Shown here piece after piece: positions 9,500 to 18,231 of a stretch of 64,000 nucleotides of DNA (within the stretch, counting starts at the first letter, position 1; the number at the start of each line of letters is the position of its first letter). The stretch is from assembly GCA_030537675.1 (NCBI GenBank), contig JAUNVL010000002.1, positions 44,947 through 108,946 of the forward strand, in the 5' to 3' direction. The stretch is from Propionibacteriaceae bacterium. Lineage in GTDB: Bacteria; Actinomycetota; Actinomycetes; Propionibacteriales; Propionibacteriaceae. The position numbers and the translations under genes were made by a program. The notes under the pieces are model-generated. The model searched no databases. It saw only the letters and a program-made list of their open reading frames with translations, and had not been told where the DNA came from.

Positions 9500-9547
9500 C
9501 GCAGTCGCCCGCCCTGTGGACAGGTGGCCGGGTGCCATGGAGTTCCG

Positions 9548-9553
9548 TAGGGT
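9548..9553 (+). promoter_or_regulatory. -10 box of a leaderless gene (TAGGGT)
   Basis: TAGGGT ends 7 nt before the ATG of the phosphatase at 9561, the spacing expected when transcription starts at the start codon. Confidence 0.45.
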
Positions 9554-9560
9554 GGGACGC

Positions 9561-10016
9561 ATGGCATCTCTGGTTTTCGTTTGTTGGGGCAATATCTGTC
9601 GCTCGCCGATCGGCGAACGCGTCGCCATGGGCATGGCGTCGCAACGTGGTCTGGACCTCGAGGTCTCGAGCTTCGGGCTCTCCGGAGAGAACGAGGGCAT
9701 GCCCATCGACGATCGAGCGGTCGCGGTGCTTCGGGGCAGTGGGTACGACACGGAAGGCCACGGGGCCCGACAAATTGGCCGCGAGGACATCGAAGCGGCA
9801 GACCTGGTGATCGCGGTGGAGCCCTACCAGGTGGAGAAACTCCGCAGGATGGTTCCGGGGGCCGAGAACATCAAACTGCTCAACGACTACAACCCCGATC
9901 TCGGACCGGGCACTCCGCTCATCGACCCGTGGTACGGCGACGCCGAGGGGTTCAACGACACGCTCGCGGACGTGGAGGCGGCCATGCCCGCCATCCTGGA
10001 CGAGTTCGTTTCCTGA
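9561..10016 (+). CDS. Low-molecular-weight protein-tyrosine phosphatase
   Basis: 151 aa, the normal size. The catalytic P-loop CWGNICRSP sits at residues 8-16 (C-X5-R-S), and the general-acid loop DPWYGD is near residue 125. Such enzymes remove phosphate from tyrosine (or arginine) and often oppose capsule-type tyrosine kinases. The polysaccharide locus is 35 kb away, so a link to it is not supported by position. The start at 9561 puts the P-loop at the usual distance from the N-terminus. A start 15 codons upstream is possible but unlikely. Confidence 0.9.
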   Translation: MASLVFVCWGNICRSPIGERVAMGMASQRGLDLEVSSFGLSGENEGMPIDDRAVAVLRGSGYDTEGHGARQIGREDIEAADLVIAVEPYQVEKLRRMVPGAENIKLLNDYNPDLGPGTPLIDPWYGDAEGFNDTLADVEAAMPAILDEFVS

Positions 10017-10054
10017 CCTTGGCCCAACCACCGGTATGAACCGCGCGCAGCCGC

Positions 10055-10060
10055 TAGGTT
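10055..10060 (+). promoter_or_regulatory. -10 box of a leaderless gene (TAGGTT)
   Basis: TAGGTT ends 6 nt before the ATG at 10067, predicting a leaderless transcript for the serine hydrolase. Confidence 0.45.
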
Positions 10061-10066
10061 CGGCGC

Positions 10067-11389
10067 ATGCGTCGCTGGGTGAAGAGGATCGTGCTGGGGG
10101 CACTGGCACTACTGCTCGTGGTGGGGGTGGCGGGCTACATCTACGCGCGACCGCTGCTGCTGACGGGTACCGGTTATGCCTCGCACAGCGCCTGCGCCAT
10201 GCATGCGTTCGCTGATGCTGGCCCGGACCTGCCCCCGAACCCGCTTGTGCCCTACCTCCGCACGACTGCGGGTCAGGAGGGGGCAAGCTCCACCGTCCTT
10301 GGGCTGCTGGCGAAGCAGCGCTCCTGGTTCACGCCGGGATTCGGCTGCACGTTGGCCAGGACGGCTCCGGAATTCGGTCAACCGGCTCCTGTCGCGCCGA
10401 ATGCACTGACCAGCACCCCTGCACCCACCATGGAGCCTGAGGTGGCCGAGGCCCTCGCGAGGGCATTTGGTGACGACCTTGACGCTGACGGACGACGACG
10501 CCTCGGGACCCGTGGCGTCGTCGTCCTGCACGCGGGCGAACTGGTGGGGGAACGCTACGCCGAAGGGTTCTCGGCGGCGACGCCCCAACTGGGATGGTCG
10601 ATGGCCAAGAGCGTCACCAACCTGCTCACGGGACGCCTCGTGAAACAGAGCCTCGTCGACGTCGACACAACGGGCCTGCGCAAGGAATGGACCGATGAAC
10701 GGGCCTCGATCAGCATTGACGACCTGATGCGCATGACCAGTGGCCTCACCTGGGACGAAACCTACGATCTCGGTACCCCCATCACGCGCATGCTGTACCT
10801 CGAGCCGGACATGGCCGGCTACGTCGCCGGACTCGAACTGGCGCATCCGGTGGGGGAGTACCAGCAGTACTCCAGCGGGAGCACCACGCTGCTGTGCCAG
10901 GTGCTCGCGGATCGTTCACGCTACGGCGAGGATCTGCCGCGCCGGGAACTCTTCGCACCGCTCGGCCTCAGCTCAGCGGTGTGGGAGCCCGACGCCGTCG
11001 GCACCCCGGTCTGCAGCTCCTATCTGTGGGCGACACCGCGTGACTGGGCCTCGATCGGTCAGTTCGCCCTGCAGGACGGCGTGTGGGAGGGGGAGCGGCA
11101 CCTTCCCGAGGGGTGGATGAGCACCTCGACGCAGGTGAAACCTGTGGCAGAGACCGACGAGGTGGGCTACGCCGCGGGGTGGCGCGTGAACCGGCTGGCT
11201 GACGGCACCATCTCCGAGCCGGAGCTCCCTGATGATGCCTACTGGGCGGTGGGTCATGACGGCCAACGAATGTACGTGGTGCCCTCTGCTGACCTGGTGG
11301 TGGTGCGGCTCGGCTTCAGTCCGGGTGTGCCGGGGGGCGAGTTGCGGACTGAGGCGCTCGTCGCAGACCTCGTCTCTGCTCTCGGCTGA
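10067..11389 (+). CDS. Membrane-anchored serine hydrolase of the beta-lactamase / NylB-like family
   Basis: 440 aa. A basic N-terminus and a hydrophobic helix (about residues 8-27) anchor or export the protein. The catalytic triad motifs of the penicillin-binding-protein fold are present: SMAK (SxxK, near residue 178), YSS (the YxN position, in QYSSGST) and HDG (HxG, in VGHDGQRM). The order and spacing resemble 6-aminohexanoate-dimer hydrolase and class C-like esterases. The substrate is not predictable; it could act on peptidoglycan peptides or on small esters and amides. It is transcribed alone, between the phosphatase and the CorA-like gene. Confidence 0.85.
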   Translation: MRRWVKRIVLGALALLLVVGVAGYIYARPLLLTGTGYASHSACAMHAFADAGPDLPPNPLVPYLRTTAGQEGASSTVLGLLAKQRSWFTPGFGCTLARTAPEFGQPAPVAPNALTSTPAPTMEPEVAEALARAFGDDLDADGRRRLGTRGVVVLHAGELVGERYAEGFSAATPQLGWSMAKSVTNLLTGRLVKQSLVDVDTTGLRKEWTDERASISIDDLMRMTSGLTWDETYDLGTPITRMLYLEPDMAGYVAGLELAHPVGEYQQYSSGSTTLLCQVLADRSRYGEDLPRRELFAPLGLSSAVWEPDAVGTPVCSSYLWATPRDWASIGQFALQDGVWEGERHLPEGWMSTSTQVKPVAETDEVGYAAGWRVNRLADGTISEPELPDDAYWAVGHDGQRMYVVPSADLVVVRLGFSPGVPGGELRTEALVADLVSALG

Positions 11390-11424
11390 GACATTGACCG
11401 TGCCCCGGATGGACACTGGTGGGC

Positions 11425-12405
11425 ATGAAGCACCAACGGCTCTATCTCGACGGTGTGCTCGCCGCCGCGGACACTCCCACAGCAGAACTCGTCAGCCAAC
11501 TCGTCGACAGGGTTGGCGATGACGACACGTACGCCTGGATCGACCTGACCACTGACTCCGTCGACGACCTCAGTGAATTGGCCGGGGTCCTGGACCTGCA
11601 CGACCTCGCAGTGGAGGATGCCCTGGCCGCGCACGAGCGGCAGAAAGTCAGCAGATTCGGGCAGCACACCCTGCTGCGAGTCACCAACGTCGCGTTGGAC
11701 GAGTCAGGACGGGCGGTCCTGGCGCCCCTCACGGCCTTCATCACCGCCAACGCCGTGGTGACGGTCCGCCACCCCGGGTTCCCCGTCGCGCAGGTCGCGA
11801 CACGGTTGGACGAGAACGCGCAGCTCGCGAGCTACGGTCCGCGCTTCATCATGTGGGCTGTCCTCGACGTTGTCGTGGACAACGTCATGGATGCCCTGGA
11901 TGAGCTCAACGACCGTTCCGAGGACCTCAGCGAGATACTCTTCGACACCGCCTCGGAGCAGGTGCCGCTTCAACACTCCATCTTCAGGTTGCGGCGCGAC
12001 ACCGCCGAGGTGCGGCGCCTCTGTGTTCCGCTGCGCGAGATGACGTCGTCGCTGGCGCGTCGGGAGTCCGCCGTGGACACCTCCGGACCGCTGCAGCCCT
12101 ACTTCGGTGACGTGCACGACCATGCCCTGCACGCCGCGGAAATGGCCGACTCCCTGCGCGACCACCTGTCCGGCATCCTCGAGACCAGCCTTGCGCTCCA
12201 GAGCAACCGCAAGGACGAGATCATGAAGAAGGTCACGTCCTGGGCTGCCATCATCGCCGTGCCAACGCTCATCACCGGCTTCTATGGACAGAACCTCTCG
12301 ATCGCAGGCATCGGCACGGTGTGGGGGGCGTGGCTCTCGCTGGGGCTGATGCTGGCGACATCGGCAGTCCTGTGGTGGCAGTTCAGGCGGCGGGACTGGC
12401 TCTGA
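11425..12405 (+). CDS. CorA-like divalent metal ion channel
   Basis: 326 aa. A long cytoplasmic N-terminal domain leads to two C-terminal transmembrane helices (about 265-285 and 300-320). The helices are joined by FYGQN, the place where CorA proteins have YGMN. The change of Met to Gln in the signature is unusual; ZntB-type members have GIN and others GVN. Magnesium, zinc or cobalt transport is possible. The ATG at 11425 is preferred to a GTG two codons earlier. No partner gene is evident. Confidence 0.85.
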   Translation: MKHQRLYLDGVLAAADTPTAELVSQLVDRVGDDDTYAWIDLTTDSVDDLSELAGVLDLHDLAVEDALAAHERQKVSRFGQHTLLRVTNVALDESGRAVLAPLTAFITANAVVTVRHPGFPVAQVATRLDENAQLASYGPRFIMWAVLDVVVDNVMDALDELNDRSEDLSEILFDTASEQVPLQHSIFRLRRDTAEVRRLCVPLREMTSSLARRESAVDTSGPLQPYFGDVHDHALHAAEMADSLRDHLSGILETSLALQSNRKDEIMKKVTSWAAIIAVPTLITGFYGQNLSIAGIGTVWGAWLSLGLMLATSAVLWWQFRRRDWL

Positions 12406-12421
12406 CCACCTCACCCCGCCG

Positions 12422-12427
12422 ATATCG
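12422..12427 (+). promoter_or_regulatory. -10 box upstream of ornithine carbamoyltransferase (TATCGT)
   Basis: TATCGT would start transcription near 12434. That leaves a short leader with GAAAGG (12445-12450) before the GTG at 12460. Confidence 0.4.
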
Positions 12428-12459
12428 TGGTGTCCTTCACCGACGAAAGGGATGACGAC

Positions 12460-13461
12460 GTGGTGGACCTCACCGGCCGCAGCCTGGCAAAGGAACTCGA
12501 CTTCAGCGCCGACGAATGGATGCATCTTCTTGATCTGGCGGCCGAGTTGAAGCTCGAGCGCCGGAGCGGTCACGAGCGCCAACGCCTCCTGGGGAAAAAT
12601 GTCGCCCTGCTGTTCGAGAAGACCTCCACGCGGACCCGGTGCGCGTTCGAGGTGGCCATGGCGGACCAGGGCGGGCGCACCACCTATCTGGACCCCGCCG
12701 GCTCGCAGATCGGTCACAAGGAGTCCGCAGCCGACACAGCTCGTGTGCTGGGCCGGTGGTACGACGGGATCGAGTTCCGCGGGGCCGCCCAGTCCACAGT
12801 CGAGACGCTTGCCGAGTACGCCGGCGTGCCCGTGTACAACGGTCTCACCGACGACTGGCACCCCACGCAGATGCTCGCCGACCAGCTGACCATGCTGGAA
12901 CATTCCGGCAAGCCGCTGTCCCAGATCAGGTGCGCGTTCGTGGGTGACGTCCGCAACAACGTCGGCAACTCCACGTTGATCTCCGCCGCAATGATGGGGG
13001 TGGACATCGCGATGGTGGCGCCCCCTGCGCAGCAGACCAGCCCCGAGGTGCTCGCACTCGCGCGGTCGATCGCCGCCGGGACCGGGGCCCGCATCACCAT
13101 CACCGACGACGTCGCCGACGGGGTCCAGGGTGTTGATTTCATCTCCACCGACGTCTGGGTGTCACTCGGGGAGCCCAAGGAACTGTGGGCGGAGCGGATC
13201 GAGTTGCTGCGGCCCTACCAGGTGAACGCAGCGATGCTGGCGGCCTCGGGCAACAGCGACGTGAAGTTCATGCACTGCCTGCCGGCGTTCCATGACCGCG
13301 CCACGGGTGTGGGCGAGGAACTGTTCCAGCTGACCGGCATGGAAGGCCTCGAAGTCACGCACGAGGTGTTCGAGTCGCCGGCCAGCATCGTGTTCGACCA
13401 GGCCGAGAACCGCATGCACACCATCAAGGCGCTGCTGGTGGCCACTCTGGCCGAGCTCTGA
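12460..13461 (+). CDS. argF: Ornithine carbamoyltransferase
   Basis: 333 aa, matching the family length. It makes citrulline from ornithine and carbamoyl phosphate, or runs the reverse in arginine catabolism. The carbamoyl-phosphate loop STRTRC, the ornithine-side motif HCLPAFHD and the C-terminal [13 protein letters not shown] are intact. The GTG at 12460 is chosen because GAAAGG sits 9 nt upstream and the protein then begins like known enzymes; an earlier GTG at 12427 overlaps the -10 box. The gene stands alone, away from other arg or arc genes, so the anabolic (argF) or catabolic (arcB) role is undecided. It ends at a strong hairpin shared with the convergent nucleotidase gene. Confidence 0.93.
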   Translation: MVDLTGRSLAKELDFSADEWMHLLDLAAELKLERRSGHERQRLLGKNVALLFEKTSTRTRCAFEVAMADQGGRTTYLDPAGSQIGHKESAADTARVLGRWYDGIEFRGAAQSTVETLAEYAGVPVYNGLTDDWHPTQMLADQLTMLEHSGKPLSQIRCAFVGDVRNNVGNSTLISAAMMGVDIAMVAPPAQQTSPEVLALARSIAAGTGARITITDDVADGVQGVDFISTDVWVSLGEPKELWAERIELLRPYQVNAAMLAASGNSDVKFMHCLPAFHDRATGVGEELFQLTGMEGLEVTHEVFESPASIVFDQAENRMHTIKALLVATLAEL

Positions 13462-13481
13462 GGGCTGCGCGAACACAGAAG

Positions 13482-13505
13482 AGGCCGGGCCAACCGGCCC
13501 GGCCT
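13482..13505. terminator. Bidirectional hairpin terminator
   Basis: GGCCGGGCC (13483-13491), loop AACC and GGCCCGGCC (13496-13504) form a perfect 9-bp GC stem, extended by one A-T pair. It lies between two convergent stops (13461 and 13526). Confidence 0.8.
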
Positions 13506-13525
13506 CCCTGTTGTACGGCGTGGTG

Positions 13526-15922
13526 TTACTTGAACATCACGATGTTGTTGAAGACGAACTTCGTCACCATCGCGTAGCTGTACGAACCATCAGCCTTCTT
13601 GGTGGCGGCGACCACCTTGGACTCGATGAAGGAGCGGCAGCCGTTGCCACCCGTGTTCGGGGTGTCGCACTCGGTCATCCACTTGCGTCCATCGGTGGCC
13701 GTCCACGAGTTCGTGTAGCCGAGCGGGTTGCCCTTCCACACGGAGCGCGGCGACGGCTTGTACGTCAGGTTGTTGAACGTCCATCCGTTGCGCTGGATGA
13801 ACTTTCCGTTGATGAGCTCAACCTGTGTGCCGTAGATCCACGTCGTGCAGCGCTCGGTGATCGAGTACTTCTCGCACGCCGTGATCCATTCGCGGCCGTT
13901 GACGCGGTGGAACCCGGGCGTCGTGTAGATGTCGACGGGCTTGTCCGGATCGACTCCCGGAAGAAGCTTCACGCTCACCGGAAGGCTGATCCAGGTGTTG
14001 GACTCCTCAACCCAGAAATCGATGGTCTGGTTGCCAGCGGCCAGGCTGGTGCCCTTGGCGATGGCCACCTTCACTGTGCCGACGCCGTCGGTCACGGTGC
14101 CAGCGCCCACCATCTCATCGTTGATCCACGCCGAGATGTTCATATTCTTCAACTGTGGTGAAACTCTCTCCCCCGTGGGGTTGAGCAGCATGTCGAGCGT
14201 GTCGATCTGCACGCCGCCCGCAAGCGGCTTGCCGAGGACATACTCAACCGGAGCGGCACCCTCGGTCAGCGTGCCCACGACGGTGGGCGCGGAGACGCCG
14301 CGCTTGGAGTAGTCAGGGTTCAGCGCGTCACCGTTCCTGACCCACTCCACCATGGCTTCGAGGTCCACTCGGCCTGAGTCACGAGTATCGATGCCTTCGT
14401 TGAAGACGAAGAAGTTGTCACCGCCTGTGATCAGGAAGCTGCCGGATCCCAGGGTGTACAACTTGTCCATCTTGATGGGTTCGCCATCGATGCTGATGGA
14501 TGTGATGCGATCAAGCCGAGCTCTTGACTCGTCGAAGGTGTAGGAGATGTTGTCCGACAGGCCGAGAGCAAGGAACGGCCTGGACGGCACGACGCCCGCC
14601 TGATTGAGCTGCCACTGCTGCTCCAGCATCAGCTTCACCTGTGCCCCGGTCAGCCGCGTGGTCATGAGGCTGTTGGCGAAGGACAACACGTTGGCTGCCT
14701 CCCTGTAGGTGACGGTCCCGCGATCGAAGCTGGCGCGCGTCCCACCGGGGTTCTGGACACCGATGAAGGAGTCTGCGTCCTCTTCGGTCTGCAGTTGCTC
14801 CTTGAACATCTGGGCCACGATGTTGCTCATCGGCGACTCGACGTTGCGGTTGTCGGATGACCCATCGACTGGTGTGCTGACGGCCTGGTTGGCGAAGCCG
14901 ACGGGAACGGCGCCAAGCACCTCACCATTGAGCTTCGCTGCTGCGGCAATGGCCTTGATGTCCTGGATGCGCTGCTGGTTGCCGATGTCCGCCTTGTCAA
15001 TCTTCACCGTACTGGCGGTGGAGGAACACAACTGCTTGCCGGCGACCTTGAGGTCCACCCGCGAAAGGTTCTCGGCGTAGGATCCGGCCTGCATCAACGG
15101 CTTCTCAAGGGTGGTCTCCCAGTTGTAGACCTGGTGGGTGTGGCCGTTGAAAACCACGTCGAAATCCGGGCTCAAACCCTCGTAGATATCCTTGAACGCG
15201 GGTGACAGAGCGGCGTTCTGCTGTGGTGTCTTCGACGGGTCGGGCGCGCCCTCGTGGAAGCCCGCAATGATGATGTCGGCCGCGTCGGCGGCGACAATAT
15301 CCGCTGCGACACGGTTGACCGCTTCTACGGGGTCCCCCGCCTCGATGGTGGTGATTCCGGCCGGGGAGACGAGCGATGGAAGGTCACCGGTGACCGCGCC
15401 CACGTAGGCGATGCGCACACCAGCCTTGGTGAACACCTTGTACTCCTCCAGGGGAGCAGCGACGGTGGTGGTGCCCTTGTTGTAGATGTTGGCGCTCAGA
15501 TGCGGTACGCCCATCCGGGGGATGACGCGCTCCGAGAGATCCGTGAAGCCCTTGTCGAACTCGTGGTTGCCCGTGGCGATGGCCTCGACGCCAGCGGCCT
15601 TCATGATGTCGATGGTCGGGTTGTCTTCGTCGATGAAGGAGTCGAAGGTGGAGCCTCCGATGTTGTCGCCGGTGCTGACGAGGAGGACGTGGTCCGCCCC
15701 CATATCTGCCCGCGCTTTTTCAACCGGTGTGAAAAGTGCGGCTGCACCGCCGATCCGGCCATGGAAGTCGTTGAACTCGAAGACCGAGACGGTGGCCGGG
15801 TTTTCGCAGCTGTCCCCCGGTGCCGCGTATGCGACGGCACCACCTGCGGTGAAGGTCACACCGCCCAACAGCAAAGCTGACGCGGCAAGGCTCGATGCCC
15901 ATCGCGAAGTTGGTTTTGTCAT
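13526..15922 (-). CDS. Secreted 5'-nucleotidase / metallophosphoesterase with C-terminal Cys-rich repeats
   Basis: 798 aa UshA-like enzyme, probably releasing phosphate from nucleotides outside the cell. A Sec signal peptide ends near AYA-AP (about residue 32). The metallophosphatase motifs follow: FNDFHGR, GDNIGGS, GNHEFD, a His in GFHEGAPD, and NGHTH. A 5'-nucleotidase C-terminal substrate domain spans about 365-560. The last 125 residues hold two related units (about 676-722 and 745-798) of the form GR-x-W-x-T-x-C ... C ... FNN, a tail seen on secreted actinobacterial proteins and likely disulfide-bonded. There is no LPXTG or C-terminal membrane helix. The ATG at 15922 has GGAG 8 nt upstream. 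Confidence 0.9.
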   Translation of the reverse strand: MTKPTSRWASSLAASALLLGGVTFTAGGAVAYAAPGDSCENPATVSVFEFNDFHGRIGGAAALFTPVEKARADMGADHVLLVSTGDNIGGSTFDSFIDEDNPTIDIMKAAGVEAIATGNHEFDKGFTDLSERVIPRMGVPHLSANIYNKGTTTVAAPLEEYKVFTKAGVRIAYVGAVTGDLPSLVSPAGITTIEAGDPVEAVNRVAADIVAADAADIIIAGFHEGAPDPSKTPQQNAALSPAFKDIYEGLSPDFDVVFNGHTHQVYNWETTLEKPLMQAGSYAENLSRVDLKVAGKQLCSSTASTVKIDKADIGNQQRIQDIKAIAAAAKLNGEVLGAVPVGFANQAVSTPVDGSSDNRNVESPMSNIVAQMFKEQLQTEEDADSFIGVQNPGGTRASFDRGTVTYREAANVLSFANSLMTTRLTGAQVKLMLEQQWQLNQAGVVPSRPFLALGLSDNISYTFDESRARLDRITSISIDGEPIKMDKLYTLGSGSFLITGGDNFFVFNEGIDTRDSGRVDLEAMVEWVRNGDALNPDYSKRGVSAPTVVGTLTEGAAPVEYVLGKPLAGGVQIDTLDMLLNPTGERVSPQLKNMNISAWINDEMVGAGTVTDGVGTVKVAIAKGTSLAAGNQTIDFWVEESNTWISLPVSVKLLPGVDPDKPVDIYTTPGFHRVNGREWITACEKYSITERCTTWIYGTQVELINGKFIQRNGWTFNNLTYKPSPRSVWKGNPLGYTNSWTATDGRKWMTECDTPNTGGNGCRSFIESKVVAATKKADGSYSYAMVTKFVFNNIVMFK

Positions 15923-16095
15923 GCATTTCTCCGTTGTTGTGCATGCCCCCATTGGCACACTTTGGATAAGAGATGACCCCCACTGTCCCAATATGGTCCG
16001 CTAACGTCAAGAGCTTGGGAGACTGTGCAGGGGATGCTCTCGCCGATCAATCGGTGGCAACCATGCCCAGTTGACGGGGCCTCCGGTCCGCCACG

Positions 16096-16115
16096 AAGCT
16101 ACGGAACCGTAAGCT
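16096..16115. promoter_or_regulatory. Operator-like palindrome 1 upstream of bkdA
   Basis: AAGCTACG-GAAC-CGTAAGCT has the same TACG-N4-CGTA core and flanks as the desaturase operator at 3213-3232. It shares its last five bases with the next copy, so the two centres are 15 bp apart. Confidence 0.6.
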
Positions 16116-16130
16116 ACGCTTGCGTAAGTT
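16111..16130. promoter_or_regulatory. Operator-like palindrome 2 upstream of bkdA
   Basis: AAGCTACG-CTTG-CGTAAGTT is the second bkd copy. TAAGTT (16125-16130) inside it could be the -10 element of the bkd operon, which would place the transcription start near the SD GAGAGGGG (16137-16144). Confidence 0.6.
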
Positions 16131-16149
16131 CAGATTGAGAGGGGCGCTG

Positions 16150-17247
16150 GTGCAAGGACAGAGCGACAAAATGGTCCAGTTGCTGACACCTGAAGGGGTG
16201 CGTGTCGAGAGCGACGACTTCGAGTTCACCGGCACCACCGAGGACCTCGTGGGGTTCCTCAAGGACATGGTGCTCGCGCGACGATTCGACACCGAGGCCA
16301 CCGCACTGCAACGACACGGCGAACTGGGGCTCTGGCCCCCCGTGCTGGGACAGGAGGCCTCACAGGTGGGCTCCGCCAGAGCGCTTCTCGGCGACGACGT
16401 CGTGTTCCCCACCTACCGCGAGCACGCCGTGGCCATGTGCCTCGGTGTTCCCATGAGCCAGATCCTCGGACTGTTCCGTGGCTGCGACGCGGGGGAGTGG
16501 GAGATGTTGGAGCGGTTCCGGAACTACCAGATCATCATCGGCGCACAGACCCTGCACGCCACCGGATATGCCATGGGCCTGCAGTACGACGGCAAGGTGG
16601 GCAACGCGGACCCCTCGGACAACGCCATGGTCGTGGCCTACCACGGCGACGGTGCCTCCTCGCAGGGTGACGTCAACGAGTCCTACGTCTTCGCGGCGAG
16701 CTACAACGCGCCCGTCGTGTTCTTCTGCCAGAACAACCAGTACGCCATCTCCGAGCCCATGGCCCTGCAGTCGCGCATCCCGCTGTTCCAGCGTGCGCAG
16801 GGCTTCGGATTCCCTGGCCTCCAGGTGGACGGCAACGACGTGCTGGCCGTGCATGCCACGAGCGAGTGGGCGTTCAACAGGGCACGCAGCGGTGAGGGCC
16901 CCGCCTTCATCGAGGCCTTCACCTATCGAATGGGCGCACACACCACCTCCGACGACCCGTCGAAGTACCGCAGGGATGCGGAGACGGAGGAATGGCGTGG
17001 CCGCGACCCCATCGCCCGTCTCACCACGTACTTGCGCACTGAGGGAGCCATCGACGACGCCCATCTGGCGTCGCTCGACCAGGAGGCCAAGGACTACGGC
17101 GCCACCATCCGCGCCTCCATCGCCGGGCTGACGGACAAGACCATGGACGAGCAGTTCCGCACCGTGTATGCGGAGGAGTCCGTGGCGCTCGAGGAACAAC
17201 GTCGAGAGTATGCCGACTACCTCGCAACCTTTGAGGAGCCTGCATGA
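16150..17247 (+). CDS. bkdA: Branched-chain 2-oxo acid dehydrogenase E1 alpha subunit
   Basis: 365 aa thiamin diphosphate-dependent E1 alpha. With E1 beta it decarboxylates branched 2-oxo acids and loads the acyl group onto E2 lipoate, giving branched acyl-CoAs for energy or as fatty acid primers. LQRHGELGLWPPVLGQEA is typical of actinobacterial BkdA. The ThDP motif GDGASSQGD ... NNQYAIS and the loop YRMGAHTTSDDPSKYR are present. The GTG at 16150 is chosen because GAGAGGGG lies 5 nt upstream; the longest frame begins with a TTG inside the operator. A pyruvate-type E1 cannot be excluded. It overlaps bkdB by 4 nt. Confidence 0.88.
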   Translation: MQGQSDKMVQLLTPEGVRVESDDFEFTGTTEDLVGFLKDMVLARRFDTEATALQRHGELGLWPPVLGQEASQVGSARALLGDDVVFPTYREHAVAMCLGVPMSQILGLFRGCDAGEWEMLERFRNYQIIIGAQTLHATGYAMGLQYDGKVGNADPSDNAMVVAYHGDGASSQGDVNESYVFAASYNAPVVFFCQNNQYAISEPMALQSRIPLFQRAQGFGFPGLQVDGNDVLAVHATSEWAFNRARSGEGPAFIEAFTYRMGAHTTSDDPSKYRRDAETEEWRGRDPIARLTTYLRTEGAIDDAHLASLDQEAKDYGATIRASIAGLTDKTMDEQFRTVYAEESVALEEQRREYADYLATFEEPA

Positions 17248-18221
17248 GCGAGACCCTGACACTGGCCAAGGCATTGAACCGGGGGCTTCGCCGCGCCCTT
17301 CAGGCCAACCCCAAGGTGCTGCTGGCCGGCGAGGACATCGGCAAACTGGGTGGCGTCTTCCGCATCACCGAAGGGCTGCAGGCCGAGTTCGGTGAGAACC
17401 GTGTCATCGACTCGCCACTGGCGGAGTCCGGCATCGTCGGCACCGCGGTCGGCCTCGCAATGCGCGGCTACCGGCCCGTGGTGGAGATCCAGTTCGACGG
17501 TTTCGTGTTTCCCGGATTCGACCAGATCGTGACGCAGGTGGCCAAACTGCACGCCCGCACGTCGGGGCGCGTCAAGATGCCCATGGTCATCAGGATTCCC
17601 TACGGCGGTGGGGTGGGTGCCATCGAGCACCACTCGGAGTCACCGGAGGGCTACTTCGTGCACACACCGGGACTGAAGGTGGTGACCTGCAGCTCGCCGA
17701 ACGACGCCTACTGGATGATCCAGCAGGCCATCTCATCCGACGACCCTGTGGTCTTCTTCGAACCCAAGCGCCGCTACCACGTCAAGGGCCAGGTCAACTT
17801 CTCGGCGCGGCCGCAGCCGATGCACCAGGCGAATGTGCTGCGCTACGGCACCGACGCGACCGTCCTGGCGTACGGTCCCATGGTGAAGACCTGCCTCGAC
17901 GCCGCCGAGGTGGCCGCGGAAGAGGGGCGTTCATTGGAAGTCATCGACCTGCGCACCCTGAGCCCCATCGACTGGGTGACGATCACGGCCTCCGTTCGTC
18001 GCACGCGCCGCGCCATCGTGGTGCACGAGGCGCAACGGAGTCTGGGGGTGGGAGCCGAGATCGCAGCGCGTCTCCACAAGGACCTGTTCTATGTCATGGA
18101 GGCGCCAGTGCTGCGGGTGACCGGCTATGACACTCCCTACCCGCCGTCGAAGATCGAGGACGAGTTCCTGCCCAGCGTCGACCGAATCATGGACGCCGTC
18201 GACGCGTCCATGGCCTACTAG
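17244..18221 (+). CDS. bkdB: Branched-chain 2-oxo acid dehydrogenase E1 beta subunit
   Basis: 325 aa, the usual length. Conserved blocks include GEDIG, the Glu-bearing SPLAESGIVGTAVGLAM, and the C-terminal transketolase-like part with IDLRTLSPID and VVHEAQRSLGVGAEIAA. It pairs with the alpha subunit to form the E1 heterotetramer. It starts inside the stop of bkdA (ATGA) and is followed after 10 nt by the E2 gene, so all three are one operon. Confidence 0.93.
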   Translation: MSETLTLAKALNRGLRRALQANPKVLLAGEDIGKLGGVFRITEGLQAEFGENRVIDSPLAESGIVGTAVGLAMRGYRPVVEIQFDGFVFPGFDQIVTQVAKLHARTSGRVKMPMVIRIPYGGGVGAIEHHSESPEGYFVHTPGLKVVTCSSPNDAYWMIQQAISSDDPVVFFEPKRRYHVKGQVNFSARPQPMHQANVLRYGTDATVLAYGPMVKTCLDAAEVAAEEGRSLEVIDLRTLSPIDWVTITASVRRTRRAIVVHEAQRSLGVGAEIAARLHKDLFYVMEAPVLRVTGYDTPYPPSKIEDEFLPSVDRIMDAVDASMAY

Positions 18222-18231
18222 GAGTGCGTGC

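Noticed and set aside
9561-10016. A functional link between the tyrosine phosphatase and the Wzz/kinase-like fusion
   Set aside because: The two are 46 kb apart, and the kinase-like domain lacks an ATP loop, so no pairing can be supported.
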